Of a DNA stretch of 64,000 nucleotides, positions 47,951-59,854 are shown one piece after another (within the stretch, counting starts at the first letter, position 1; each line of letters begins with the position of its first letter). The stretch comes from Stropharia rugosoannulata (taxonomy: Eukaryota; Basidiomycota; Agaricomycetes; Agaricales; Strophariaceae), in NCBI GenBank assembly GCA_028532985.1, contig JANCIK010000013.1, positions 1,364,001 to 1,428,000 on the forward strand. Direction: 5' to 3'. The position numbers and the translations under genes are program-made. A model generated the notes under the pieces. That model had not been told where the DNA came from. It saw only the letters and a list, made by a program, of their open reading frames with translations, and did not search any database.

Positions 47951-50900
47951 TGTGAGATGGGCAGCCGAAACCGATATCTGAATACACTTATAGGAAGATT
48001 ACACGCCGTCCGTCAAGTGATGCCCTGCGTCATATTTCATTGTCCGAAAATAGGCTTCGTTCTTTCCGACATACATCAAAAGAAATAGGTACAGACTCTG
48101 CGGCGGCTTGTGGCATAGGGAGTATCTCCTCACCTGGCAATACCTGCCACAGTGTCGGACAGAGTACAGTCGCAGAGATATCGAGAAATTGTAGCATAAA
48201 CTGTAACGGCGAGCGTCTCGACACCCCGTATATCTATACTTGGGTGTACTACCATGCAGTGCCATCGAGCCGTTCTCACCGCACGTCAGCTTATTTTTGC
48301 TCACTCCAATTCATACCCCGTATCGAATGGTGGACAGACCCAGCTGGATGCCGTTTTATTTTGGTGTAACGAGTAGGTACTTGCATTTCCGGTGACGATG
48401 GGCCGGACGAAAACGTCTCAGTTAGTAGACGGGGACACACTCCATAGTATAGCCGTGTGCTCTCCTGCGGACAGGGGCATAGAGTTAAGTCCTCAGGCCT
48501 CGTATGCTATATATAACACCTACCGCGTTCTTGATACATATATTCGTGTTGGTGTGATGAGTAGCCGTTTAGTATTGATAGAAATGCTACTATATGACCT
48601 GTACATCCTGGATTCGGATCTGCGGCGAAGAGCTTTAGATATAATGAGCGCCATGTTTTCCTGTTCACAGTTCTAATGCACGGGGCACAGTGCCACAAAC
48701 AGTGTCATAGTTTGCGGCAGCAGACATGAAGACCGCGGACCGCCCTGCCTCTCGAAAACATACCAATTAAATTGTATCATGCCTTTTTTCCACCGTCTAG
48801 CCTATCCTTGCCCGAGACTGGCCAACAATCAAGTAATGAGAACCGTTCTGATAGGCCCCTTTGCCTGAGCATAGGCATGCAACGAAGCTCAGGGCGAGAC
48901 ACATCAAAGTAAGAGGTTTGTTTTAATTCGGCGCTCAAATGGAATCACGAGGGGTTGTTTCCCTACATGGAGAAATTCATATTAACCATTACATACTCAG
49001 ACATGCGGCACTGGCACTCACTCGACGAACGCGACGCTGTACTCAGGCTTCCGATCTTTCGTGCGATGTAGACATCCGCGCGTGGCGACACCCCCGTATC
49101 AGCGAACCTCGTGGCGATTTTGACACTGACGACGGTGGACAGTGAAGCTTCAAGCTTCAAGGGGTATACGTCACTAACTAAGCTGCTGAGGTTCTTGAAG
49201 GATGATGACTCGTGAGTTCTGGTCACATTTGAAGACCCGTTAATTGTTCATGCACAAAGTATGAACCTAGGAGGCATGGGACGCGCCGTGGCTGGATCGA
49301 GTGCGGCCGGCAGATATGGATTTGAGGTACTGTCAGCAGGCGAGGTGCAGAGCATTTGGTATATAGCACGAGGGTAGAAGGTGGACATTCCTGTGTGGAA
49401 TCGACGCTCGAGAAACGAACGAGGTCCGGCGCGTGGTTATGCTTGATGCATCGTACTGAGTCTGCTAATCCGGTGGGGATGGGGACTCATAGGGCGCGCT
49501 GTACGACAGCTTGTCATTCCTGTAAGGCATTGGTATACGAAAAACATATGGAACAAAGAGATCACTAACCATGACCTTGTGAAGTATAGAAAATAATTAC
49601 GGCTGCGTCCAGACTTATTCAAGACTCCTGCCAGTCGGGTGCATCTTGTCTCACGAGTACTTTTGGAGTACTTAGTCCATGTCGTCGTGTTGCGTGCAGT
49701 CCCTATCGCGCGAGTTCTCGCGTCGCCCCGCCGTTCTCAGCGCATCCTGATCACCCAGCATCGTTCATCCCTTATCGGACCCGCCCTCGCCCCTTTAACC
49801 CGACGGTCCCGCCTGTCCCGCTTCAGGGTACCGTCTGCATCCGTCTACCCCCTCCCACAGCCGCCCACGCGCCCTAGCACCCCGACCAACACGCATACAC
49901 ACCATTGGCGCGTCCGCAACCCTCCCATGTCCTCCTATTCACGCTAGCTGCCTGGGGGCCAAGAAGCTCTCAATTGCGAAACAATGCGAGTGAGAGTCCT
50001 ACTCAGGTGTAGGTTGAGGTTGAACTGGATGACTGCGTACAGAACGGCTATGACTCACCTCGATGTTTCCATATAGATAGCTTTCCAGGGAACCCGGCCA
50101 GCATACCAAGTCAGCGACACTGTGGGCGCTTAAATATATGTGCTTGGCAGTAACTCTGATGCCATTTCAAACCGTGGGAAATAAACGCTGCACGGAATGC
50201 TAAGTACGTCTCTCCAAGGGGACACTGTCAACAACCAAAGCATAGGCGCGGATGCCAATCCAAACACGTGCAGATGGCATAGCGCATGCGCAAGTGATTA
50301 ACCTTTGCTTGTGTCTCCATCCATTCCCTTCCTCCCCGGCTCGCGGTCGACAGCTTGCGTTTTGCTGTATCTGCTTAGCTTTGATGCCGTCTTTGCCCTC
50401 GTTCAATCACAGGACGTCGACGACCGACTTCCGTCCGCACCCAGTACACCCGCAGTGACCTCCTTTGGACGCGGTCTTCAAGCCGGAAGATGCAAGGCTC
50501 AGCTCGTTCACTATACTACTTACTGCCCGCCGCCGTTCATTCACGCGCCCAAATGCCCTAGACCATTGCATACACAGACGTGTTCGAGTCGAGCCAAGAA
50601 CTTACCAGATCGCCTTCGAAGGGACGCATGGGCACGCCATTCTCTGCTCGACGTCTATGCATTGCATACGAGTGACGCGCGACGGGCCAGTGGCCGTGGC
50701 TGAGGCCCGAGGGCAGCTGGCAAACTTCATGGACGGTCGTACTACTAGACCCGGCGAGCGGAAGGGGAGGAGTAAATGGTACTGGAAAGTGTATTCTATG
50801 GGGAATGAGCCGGAATATCTTACTGTAACTTTGCGGAGTAAGTATTTTATCTTACGGCTGTCTCCAAGTTCATCATATACTAACCATTAACCTGTTTATA

Positions 50901-52284
50901 TAGAGTGTAGTCGCCAAGTGCACAACTGCGTTTGTCACTGAACTAGAATACATTCGGCGTCACTCTCGAAGAGAACACCATGAAAGTCGCTGAACTCGAC
51001 AGCACAAGCATCGCATAGGGCATGCGCAAGTGATATACCGGGCCTTATGCTTATGCAGCATGCGCTTTGTATCCGACAGCTCGCGTTCCGCTGTATCTGC
51101 TTAGTTTCGAGGCCATCGTTCCCCTCCAGCTCCTGTTTACGAGCCGTTGTCGACAACACCGTCCCCTCGCCGCGCCATGTCGCATGTACGACTCAGGGAC
51201 TTCGTCAACATCCTCAAAGATATTCCTATTCATGCTCCCTGTCCTCCTCGCTCTGGGAAGCCAGATGCTCTAGTATTTGTGCATCCGCGGCTCCATGCCT
51301 TTTCTCTGAGTACACTCTTCTCTCTCCAAGTCCACACACAACTACCTCCTTCCACTTGCGACCTCAGTGAGGGAGTCAAGACCTTACTAGATCGCCTTCG
51401 AAGGCACTCCACAACCAACGTCATTTTCTGCTCAACGTTTATGCTTGATTCTTGCATTGCATAGTACGAGTAACGTGCGACGTATCAGCGGCCGTGGTTG
51501 AGGCCTTAGCCCGAGTCCGAGTGCCTCCAGCAGGGCATGCATCGTCGTACTACCAGGTTCGGGAGGGCAGTTGTATCAGTGGGTAGGGCAAGCGGGAGGA
51601 GTGAGCGGTACTACTGGCTAGGTACTGGCTGAAGCGGGACGTAGGTAGACATACTACGATTTCTACCTTGCCCCTGGGCAGCGTCGAAAATCGAGAAACA
51701 CCATCCGATGCGCAGGTCGGCGACGACAACTACTCTTCTGTACTCCGCCCCCTGCGCGCCGGATTAAAGCAGACAGGCAAGCGTCGAAGCGGGATCCTTC
51801 CCCCGCTTTTGTACCCGTAATATCCGCAGTCAGCTCGCGCAGCCGCTTACTGGCACGCCCAGTCTCCCACTCTCGCGACTGCTGACCGGGACTTACCTGA
51901 CCCTTCCTTACTGCACCGTATCCGCAACTATGACCTTAGTGTCCCGTTATGTACGCATCCACACCCAATCCGAGTCCCCTTCGCCCTCTCCATGTGTCTC
52001 TATTCTTCCGGGCGTCATGCCAGATCGCGACGCGATGCGATGCCCCTTGCTCGGGGATGGGCGACATTTAAGCAAAGCATCGTACACCAGGCAAGAACAT
52101 CTCGAAAATTGGGACTGATTTGTTGCCAACAGATCTGCAGCCGCGGGAGTATTACTCTATATTGCGTGCAATGCAGCCCCGCGGTAACCCGTGCGAGTCA
52201 AGGGCATAGGTGAACTTACTATCGCCTGAGCTCTTGTAGGTGTGTTCGTTTGGTATTCTCCTGTTGTATGCTACTAACGACGTG
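47951..52284. other. no confident gene; degenerate sequence
   Basis: Many short ORFs on both strands, none with a recognisable domain or coherent splicing. A C-rich tract lies at 49790-49940. Blocks at 50268-50770 and about 51000-51610 are diverged direct repeats of each other (for example gctgtatctgcttag and gatcgccttcgaagg occur in both). The region may be decayed genic or transposon DNA. Confidence 0.5.
50268..51610 (+). repeat. diverged tandem duplication, about 740-bp period
   Basis: Two units share an ordered series of short identical blocks (gcgcaagtgat, gctgtatctgcttag, gatcgccttcgaagg, then ggccgtgg-tgaggcc) with considerable divergence between them. No protein can be assigned. Confidence 0.5.
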
Positions 52285-53520
52285 CAAGCATTTGGTCAGC
52301 GCGTCTCTTCAAGACAGTGAAACGTCGCTGCCGCAATGGACTCCTTGTCATCAAGATATTCGTTAAACCTGACCCTGGTTTAACCTTGAGGTCATATCAG
52401 CGACGATTGAGGAGTGAGTCCCGAAACCTTGCATTTGGGGGCCGATATATAACACATCTTGGTAGTGGACAGAGAGGCACTACTTGACATCACCAATGTC
52501 TATAGCTATCAGATCTTTGTGGAGACGGAGAAAGCTGGCTATATTATCAGGCAATGGATGACAAGCAATCTGTATGACCGTATCATGTAAGTATACCTTG
52601 TTGCATAGGAATATTTACTAAATGTTCGCAGTACCCGACCATTCCTCAGTGTAGTAGAGAAGTTGAAGTAGATTTCCTTCTAACTCCTAAATGCCCTACG
52701 CGATGCACGCAATAGAAAGGTTTCCCATGGAGATATTAAATCAGAGAACATTCTCGTCACGTCTTGGAACTGGATTTACCTCACAGATTTTGCGTCGTAT
52801 AAGCCCACGTATCTTCCGCTTGATGACCCTTCGGATTTCTCATTCTTTTTCGACATGTCGGGGAGGCGTACGTGCTATCTGGCTCCAGAACGCTTCTATA
52901 CTACAGAAAGTAACCCTGAAATCAGCGCGAAGAAATCGAAATTAGCCATGGATGAAGAAGGCAAGCGCGACGGCAAGGTCACAGAAGCCATGGACTGTTT
53001 CAGCGCGAGATGTGTAATAGCGAAATTGCTATTATAAGGGAGACCGATGTTCACTTTGAGCCAGCCCAACAAAGACTACGTTCTACCGATTGCGACCACA
53101 GGTTAGACAGCCCTACATGGCACCTGAAAGTCATAACGATTCCGATGCCCCCATCAAGCCCTGCTTCCAAATCATTCCAGGTCTGTGCTGCCGCTTGCCG
53201 TACTCATTTTCAGCTGAGTTTATACAAAGTCCAGGATATTTTGCCTGTTGAGCTACACATCCCGAATCGCGATTCCAGTTTGCGCGCCCCGTTCGCAACG
53301 GCTGGTTTGCTGCAACAGAAGGTGATTGCTTTCAAGTTTGTAACCAAGAGACAAGCTAATGATACCCACAAAGACGGGCCCGCCCTCATTGTCCTTGCCA
53401 TCGTCACTTCCAACATTCGCAATTGTACTTTACCCAGCTCGAAAGTCCGGGCCCTTGATGTCTTTCTTGCCTTGGCCTGTCATTTGACAGATGAAGCCAA
53501 ACTTGATCGCATGGTTCCAT
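52285..53520 (+). pseudogene. vps15: vps15 pseudogene, kinase and early HEAT part
   Basis: The text follows fungal Vps15 in order: L-V-I-K-I-F-V-K-P-D-P-G near 52345; E-A-L-L-D-I-T-N-V-Y-S-Y-Q near 52470; then the kinase core with H-G-D-I-K-S-E-N near 52735 and L-T-D-F-A-S-Y-K-P near 52780. It continues through R-R-T-C-Y-L-A-P-E-R-F-Y and K-R-D-G-K-V-T-E-A-M-D-C-F-S, and later R-N-C-T-L-P-S-S-K-V-R-A-L-D near 53430 and K-L-D-R-M-V-P at 53500. Two stops lie in what should be W and Q codons (near 52667-52680), and a large segment between kinase and HEAT parts is missing. Introns are retained, so it is a duplicated, not retroposed, copy. It is interrupted at 53520 and continues at 55151. Confidence 0.88.
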
Positions 53521-53639
53521 TAGTCTCGTACCTAGGCTTGTGCAATTTGCCGGGCTTTTGGTGGGTGGGTCGATTCGGTAGCAATAGACACACATTTCCT
53601 TCGGCTTTTCGATTTTAAGATCACGTTTAATATAGTCAC

Positions 53640-53990
53640 ATGTCATTCGCGCAGGACGCGTCGTTGGTTGTAACTATTGACAAACCTCGAGATTACTATG
53701 ACCTCTATCGTGCAGTCCACTTCGCAATTTTCTTGGACGTCTACGCAAGGAAGGACAGTAGTCATCCGGCCCCCGAGATTCTCAAGTCGACTGCTGGGCT
53801 CATATTCTCTCTCACACGCCGACCATTCTCATTGCTTCGACAGGCTGGGGCAAAACGGCTGCTTTATATGGTTTATTCGACGGATGAGCTTCTGAATGGG
53901 TCCGACATAATCTGTAGACAATCAAAATTGTCTTTCTCTAGTAAAATACTGCTAAACGACGAGGAAGTACGCGAGACACCCTTATGAGAC
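53640..53990 (+). pseudogene. possible RecQ-like helicase remnant
   Basis: In one frame near 53820-53890 the text reads I-L-I-A-S-T-G-W-G-K-T-A-A-L-Y, which resembles the Walker A region of RecQ-type helicases found in many basidiomycete repeats. Frames shift on both sides and stops follow. It is probably a fragment captured by the hAT-like element. Assignment rests on one motif. Confidence 0.3.
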
Positions 53991-54662
53991 AACCAGAGAG
54001 ATTAGATTAGATACACAAGATGCTTACACGTGATGTCAAAAGCTGTCAGTTTTAAAACCGATAACACCGAATCGACCCACCCACCAAAAGGCCCGCAAAT
54101 TGCGACAGACCTTATATTAACAGATCGACTGTCATCTGTTTATTTGGTCTGTGAAGGAGACTATCTCGTACCCAGCCTTTCTGGGCGCTGCCGCTTTCGG
54201 AAATTCCGTGGGAATGGCGCACGATCAGCAAACTGATGGGCGGAGTCCTCACCAGAACGTCTGGTGCATTTCGACCGTGTGACCTGTAGGGCTCCTTCTG
54301 TGACGCCTTGAATATCACGTGTACTTGACGCATCGCGCGTCCGTTTAGTTTAATCCTGAGTTTAGGTTGCTGTAGTATCCCCTTTCCACTCTCATGGTTA
54401 GTCGTAGAACTCATGCCGAGCAACAGACTCTGTCCGTACGCAATTTGGAGAACTCGCGCAGGCTGGCCACTTACAAGAGCAACTACAATTCTGAGGCAAC
54501 CCGTGCTCGGCTGTCAACCACCTTTCATGACCGTCTTGGTGCTTTCCTGCATCAAGGCTGTTCTAGCATTTTGAATTGGTGGATCAGCATTGCATCTCTC
54601 GTCACCCCAGCTGAGACCAACAAGAAGATCTGCTGTCTGGATATCCTGTCTTTCCATTTCGG

Positions 54663-54911
54663 CTAGAACAGACTTGATTTGGTTGGCAGATCTGTGATAT
54701 GTGTAAAGCTCTGCAACAAAGAATGGTACGGAATGTTCTCATTGTCTTCAGGGCAAGAATTGTTGGTAAGATCTGAGGATGACTCAGGGTCGGAATAGTC
54801 AGATGCAGAAGACTCAGCATTTTGACTGCTGAAGACACTTCCAAAAGTATTTTGAGGATCGGACATGACAGTGTTATGATAATTTATGAATATAAAATTT
54901 TCGAAGTACAC
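54663..54911 (-). other. small acidic ORF of unknown value
   Basis: 82 codons from an ATG at 54868 or an upstream alternative start, Ser/Asp-rich. It lies inside the hAT-like element. No motif; could be the start of a lost gene or chance. Confidence 0.2.
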
Positions 54912-55150
54912 TATATGTATTTACAGAAATGCATACAATGTTTTGACCATGTAGTATAGATGTTCCTATAGACATACTCGATAGACGCCCGCACGTGTGG
55001 TCAGATGACGTGACACAGATCATGTGCTGTGACCACCACAGGTCCTACGGTTCAAATGCACCAGACATTGTAGGGAGTGCTCGCCATCAAAAATCCCAAG
55101 AAGAGCACGTTCCCATGGGGAATTGCCTAAAACGGATGGGTACGAGACTA

Positions 55151-55279
55151 GGTTCCATATATTGTTGAGCTCCTACACGATGAAGCGCCCCTTGTTCGGT
55201 AGGCTGCTGCTCTGCGGACGTTGATGCAAATCGTAGGCGGTTCAAGTTACTGCTCCCGCATATTCTTTCTTACTCCCTC
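55151..55279 (+). pseudogene. vps15: vps15 pseudogene, continuation
   Basis: Reads V-P-Y-I-V-E-L-L-H-D-E-A-P-L-V-R, an in-frame TAG, then A-A-A-L-R-T-L-M-Q-I, as in Vps15 HEAT repeats. It ends at the Copia 3' LTR. The next residues of the protein are found at 6618 downwards on the minus strand. Confidence 0.85.
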
Positions 55280-55440
55280 TGTTGCAGTTCACACACTTGT
55301 AGTGTACGTAGATGACTGTATTAGTTAGAGTACGTACGGAATAACTATCTACTATAAAACTGTCTGAGTGCCCATAAGGGGCAACTCCTATAGCTCATTA
55401 CCATAAATGGTATGAGTGTCTAAATCGTCGACCTTCAACA
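55280..55440 (-). mobile_element. Copia 3' LTR, 161 bp
   Basis: Minus-strand TGTTGAAGG...CTGCAACA, same length as the LTR at 6619-6779. The GAGGG flank (read in element orientation) lies at 55275-55279. Confidence 0.9.
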
Positions 55441-55456
55441 CTCCCCCTCACTCTGC
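55441..55456 (-). promoter_or_regulatory. Copia polypurine tract
   Basis: The purine-rich GCAGAGTGAGGGGGAG directly precedes the 3' LTR in element orientation, as expected for the plus-strand primer of a retrotransposon. It overlaps the end of the RNase H frame. Confidence 0.75.
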
Positions 55457-55871
55457 AGGGACTATTCCTACTCCATGCACGAGTGACACGTAGGTCGGAC
55501 GCGGTAACGCCTTGGTAAACATATCTGCCAAGTTGTCCTTTGTAGGGATATAGATAATGTCGAATATCTTCTTCTGTATGTAGTCGTGCACGAAATGATA
55601 TGGGATTGCAATGTGTTTGGTGCGGCCGAACAGCTCGGGGTGATGTGCTATGGCGATCGCAGCCTGGTTGTCGCATCGGATGACGGATGGTGTTGGTAGG
55701 CTGAAGCCTAGCTCCTGGAAAAGCGACCTATACCAGAGTAACTGCTTTGTGCAGTGCATCATAGCAATGTATTCGGCTTCCGTGCTGGAGAGAGCAACAG
55801 AACCTTGCTTCTTCGAGCTCCATGTGACAGCAGCGCCTCCCAAGGTGAACACATAACCAGAAGTAGACTTA

Positions 55872-55878
55872 CGGTCTC
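55872..55878. other. 7-bp target duplication GGTCTCC (left)
   Basis: Duplicated at 60239-60245. Collapsing the pair restores the Copia RNase H frame. Confidence 0.9.
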
Positions 55879-56514
55879 CCACATAGAACAGTCCCCTGGT
55901 ACTGTACACTATAGTGTAACCGGGGACTATATATATACTATATGACATAACATCATTCCTGCTGATTCTTTTTATAGATATCTACTGTACCTGCCGGACC
56001 ATTCCGGCAACTAGATTACTACCGTAGGCTATAGGCCCATTCTGCCGGAATGAAAGGTCACAGCCACATTTCCCCTCGGCCGGCCCCCAAGTAACATCCC
56101 GATAAAGGTTCGGTCAGCCCCCATGTCGGAAAGTCAGGAACTCGGAATTGGCTTATTGTAAACTATAGCCTATGTATTGCTAGTATTAGTGTACAACTGC
56201 CTCAATTGTGACATGTCTGCTGCTTATAGGATGCAGAAAATTAATGCCAAGGTCGGAGACCCTCCAACACTATACACATTACCACTTTAAAAACATGTGT
56301 GGTCACATGTCGGTCCAATGCCGAGACCGACGGACATATCAAAATACCCAACAAAGCTCTGATAGTTATGCACAAATAAGTTTCTTTTTATCACAAAAGA
56401 TAATACAAAGTGTTACATTTGTGTAACATAATGTGTCAGTCAAATGAACAGTACTATTCACAATTAGCATTGCCTGTGTACCACTAACATCTGACATTAT
56501 GGATTTATCAATGT

Positions 56515-57733
56515 TGCGCAACCTCGAGGATGCCTACATACCCTCATGTGAAGACTGTCAACGTAACAAAGACCAGACATCCAGGCCCACAGGTCCGCTA
56601 CACCCGCTCCCAGTACCTGATGGCCGTTTCGACACGGTGGGCTCGATTTCATTGGCCCTCTGCCCAAGGACGAGGGCTACGACACTATACTTACCATGAC
56701 GGACCTACTAGGGGCCGACATGCAGTTAGCCCCGACGCACTCAACCGCAACCGCGGGCCAAGTCGGTGTACTGCTTTTCGACCACTGGTACTGCGAGAAT
56801 GGGCTCATGATGAACCTAGTTTGCGACCGCGACGCGCTATTTATTGCCGAGGTCTGGAAGGCGCTCCACAAACTTACAGGTGTCAACATCAAGATGTCGA
56901 CAGCATACCATCCCGAATCGGACGGAGGCAGTGAGTGAACGAACAAGACAGTGGTCCAGTCCATCCGTTTCCTGGTGGACCAGAACCAGCGCGGGTGGGT
57001 AAGCAAACTACCCCGGATCCGTTTCGCATTCATGAACACAGTCAACGCCTCCACCGGGTTCTCTCCCTCCCAGTTGAAGACAGGCCGGTCACCCAGACTC
57101 ATTCCCCCCTTGGAACCATTGCCCGAAGACGCTACACCAGCACAAATAGAAGCACATGAACTCATTAAACGAATTGAAACAGACGTCATGGAGGCTCAAG
57201 ACTGCTTACTAGCCGCCAAAATACGCCAGGCATTCCACGCAAACCAGCACCGCGGCCCCGAGATTGTCTACAAGATTGGGGACAAAGTTATGCTGTCCAC
57301 AGCAAATAGGCGCCGCAATTACAAACGGAAGGGAAAGAAGCGCGCGGCCAAGTTCATGCCAAGATATGACGGACCGTACACGGTCGTGGCAGCCTTCCCA
57401 GAGCGATCAGAATACACACTACACTTACCCAACAGCCCGAAGACCTTCCCCGGGTTCCATGCCAGCCTCCTGAAGCCGTATGTCCCAAACGACCCAGCAC
57501 TGTTCCCCACACGCGAACCTAGCCGCCCTGGTCCTGTTGTCACCGAGGACGGACTGCGTGAGCATGTCATAGATCGCATACTCGATGCCAAGCGAGTTAG
57601 GGGCGACCGGATGTATTTAGTCCGCTGGAAAGGCTACGGCGCTGCGGACGACGAATGGAAGCCGTGGGACGAAATGAAAGACACCGCCGCCCTCGACGTT
57701 TGGGAAGACGTTCACGGTTCGGACGTCGACTAA
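56515..57733 (+). pseudogene. Gypsy chromovirus integrase-chromodomain fragment
   Basis: A different Gypsy lineage from 9343-14841. It begins inside the integrase zinc finger (C-E-D-C-Q-R-N-K), with a frameshift near 56638 before L-D-F-I-G-P-L-P. Catalytic-core text continues (T-M-T-D-L, V-C-D-R-D-A, Y-H-P-E-S-D-G), with a TGA at 56936-56938 where R is expected (S-E-stop-T-N-K). Then follow the GPY/F-like region (D-G-P-Y-T-V-V) and a complete chromodomain (V-I-D-R-I-L-D-A and Y-L-V-R-W-K-G-Y-G, stop at 57733). Chromodomains steer integration to modified histones. Gag, PR, RT and LTRs are absent. Confidence 0.85.
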
Positions 57734-57802
57734 CCAACGCAAATTTTTCAGAGGGGGGAGGGGTGTAAGCCCGGCCCCCGTGCTTACCACAACAACTACC
57801 TT

Positions 57803-58266
57803 ATTTAGACATTCCCCACAACTGCGACGCGACGCGACGCATCGAGATCACACAACTGTACAGTACCTACAGATTACATAACATAGTAGAGTATAAGAAG
57901 AATTGGAGCACCTGGTATTCGGCATGCACATCCCGAATAACCAGGTGAGTAGACTACGTAGTATACAAGAAGATGTAACTAAAGATGCACATCCCGAATA
58001 ACGAGGCAGCCTCACTGGAAATAAGGTCGAGGTTTGCACACTGAGCGAAGGGACCAAATCCTGGTTATTCGGGATGTGCATCTTTAGTTACATCTTCTTG
58101 TATACTACGTAGTCTACTCACCTGGTTATTCGGGATGTGCATGCCGAATACCAGGTGCTCCAATTCTTCTTATACTCGTCTACTATGTTATGTAATCTGT
58201 AGGTACTGTACAGTTGTGTGATCTCGATGCGTCGCGTCGCGTCGCAGTTGTGGGGAATGTCTAAAT
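57803..58266. mobile_element. small palindromic MITE-like element, 464 bp
   Basis: Arms 57803-58002 and 58064-58266 are inverted copies differing by a 3-bp indel, around a spacer of about 60 bp. Internal gttattcgggatgtgcat boxes recur four times. It begins atttagacattcccc and ends with its complement. No clear target duplication; no coding capacity. Confidence 0.8.
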
Positions 58267-59854
58267 CCAACACTATACACATTACCACTTTAAAAACATG
58301 TGTGGTCACATGTCGGTCCAATGCCGAGACCGACGGACACCGACTTTCCGGTTTGATCACTGCAACATTATAGAGCAATAATTACTAAAAGAAATACACA
58401 TTTTAGCACAATATTTATTTAGCCACTATGTACCCCTGTAAACTCAAAATTTTAAATGTCAGTAGTCGGAGACCGATGTGGCGACCAACGGGCACCGACG
58501 TCCCGACATTACTCTTGCAAAACACTTTGCAGAATAATTATTACCATAAAACACACATCTTTACGAAATAATTACTCACAGCTATCATCTACCTTTGTAA
58601 TTTTTAAATATCGGATGTTAGTGGTCGGCAACCGACACCAACACCGATTTACACCAATGGTTTGACCTTATCATTGCGCAACACTTTGTGGTGTAATTAT
58701 TACTGTAGAACATGTGTTTATGCAAGATAATTACTTACAGCTGTCATCAACATTGATAAATCCATAATGTCAGATGTTAGTGGTACACAGGCAATGCTAA
58801 TTGTGAATAGTACTGTTCATTTGACTGACACATTATGTTACACAAATGTAACACTTTGTATTATCTTTTGTGATAAAAAGAAACTTATTTGTGCATAACT
58901 ATCAGAGCTTTGTTGGGTATTTTGATACTAAATGACATTTTAGTATTAGCATAGTGAATATGTATGATCTGTCTATACTGTGCAGTACTCTATGCATATA
59001 GACATATGTGGTGGTATAAGTGAAGCATATATTGAACTCATTACAATAGTATATCTCTTTCAGTATTATTGAAATGCCTGCTGTATAGTATTATAGTACA
59101 ACTTCTTTTATAAAAGCCAGGTACTGACCAAAGGATCAGAAAATATATATATAAGCAGTGCAACATAGTTTTGTACAATACCTAATGTCAGTATTAGTAG
59201 GTGTCAATGTCAGTGCATAGCAACTGTAAGTAATGACTTTGAAACAAAAGTGTTTTCTAATAATCAGCTGCCTTGAATTGTTATGCATACCCAAGGTTGT
59301 AATGTAAAACAGAATTGGTTCTATTGCTGGTTGCTAACCACCAATATCTGACATTGTGGATTTATCAATGTTGATGACAGCTGTAAGTAATTATCTTGCA
59401 TAAACACATGTTCTACAGTAATAATTACACCACAAAGTGTTGCGCAATGATAAGGTCAAACCATTGGTGTAAATCGGTGTTGGTGTCGGTTGCCGACCAC
59501 TAACATCCGATATTTAAAAATTACAAAGGTAGATGATAGCTGTGAGTAATTATTTCGTAAAGATGTGTGTTTTATGGTAATAATTATTCTGCAAAGTGTT
59601 TTGCAAGAGTAATGTCGGGACGTCGGTGCCCGTTGGTCGCCACATCGGTCTCCGACTACTGACATTTAAAATTTTGAGTTTACAGGGGTACATAGTGGCT
59701 AAATAAATATTGTGCTAAAATGTGTATTTCTTTTAGTAATTATTGCTCTATAATGTTGCAGTGATCAAACCGGAAAGTCGGTGTCCGTCGGTCTCGGCAT
59801 TGGACCGACATGTGACCACACATGTTTTTAAAGTGGTAATGTGTATAGTGTTGG
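58267..59854. repeat. inverted repeat pair, 519-bp arms
   Basis: Arms 58267-58785 and 59336-59854 are symmetrical about 59060, with a non-palindromic middle of about 550 bp. The outer 85 bp also match 56264-56335 directly, so the element arose by internal rearrangement. The arms contain paired GTCGG/CCGAC boxes. Confidence 0.85.

Larger units (their letters stand above)
53521..55150. mobile_element. hAT-like non-autonomous DNA element, 1.63 kb
   Basis: Flanked by a perfect 8-bp duplication GGTTCCAT (53513-53520 and 55151-55158). Terminal inverted repeats start TAGTCTCGTACC at both ends. Removing the element and one duplication restores the vps15 text L-D-R-M-V-P-Y-I-V-E-L-L-H exactly. An 8-bp duplication is typical of hAT elements (also of some others). 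No transposase is recognisable. It contains a possible helicase remnant. Confidence 0.85.

Noticed and set aside
48030..48700. Short ORFs on both strands near 48.0-48.7 kb as genes
   Set aside because: No start-splice-stop structure or recognisable motif; mutually overlapping.
49639..49947. 102-aa plus-strand ORF
   Set aside because: Composition driven by a C-rich tract; no motif and no splice context.
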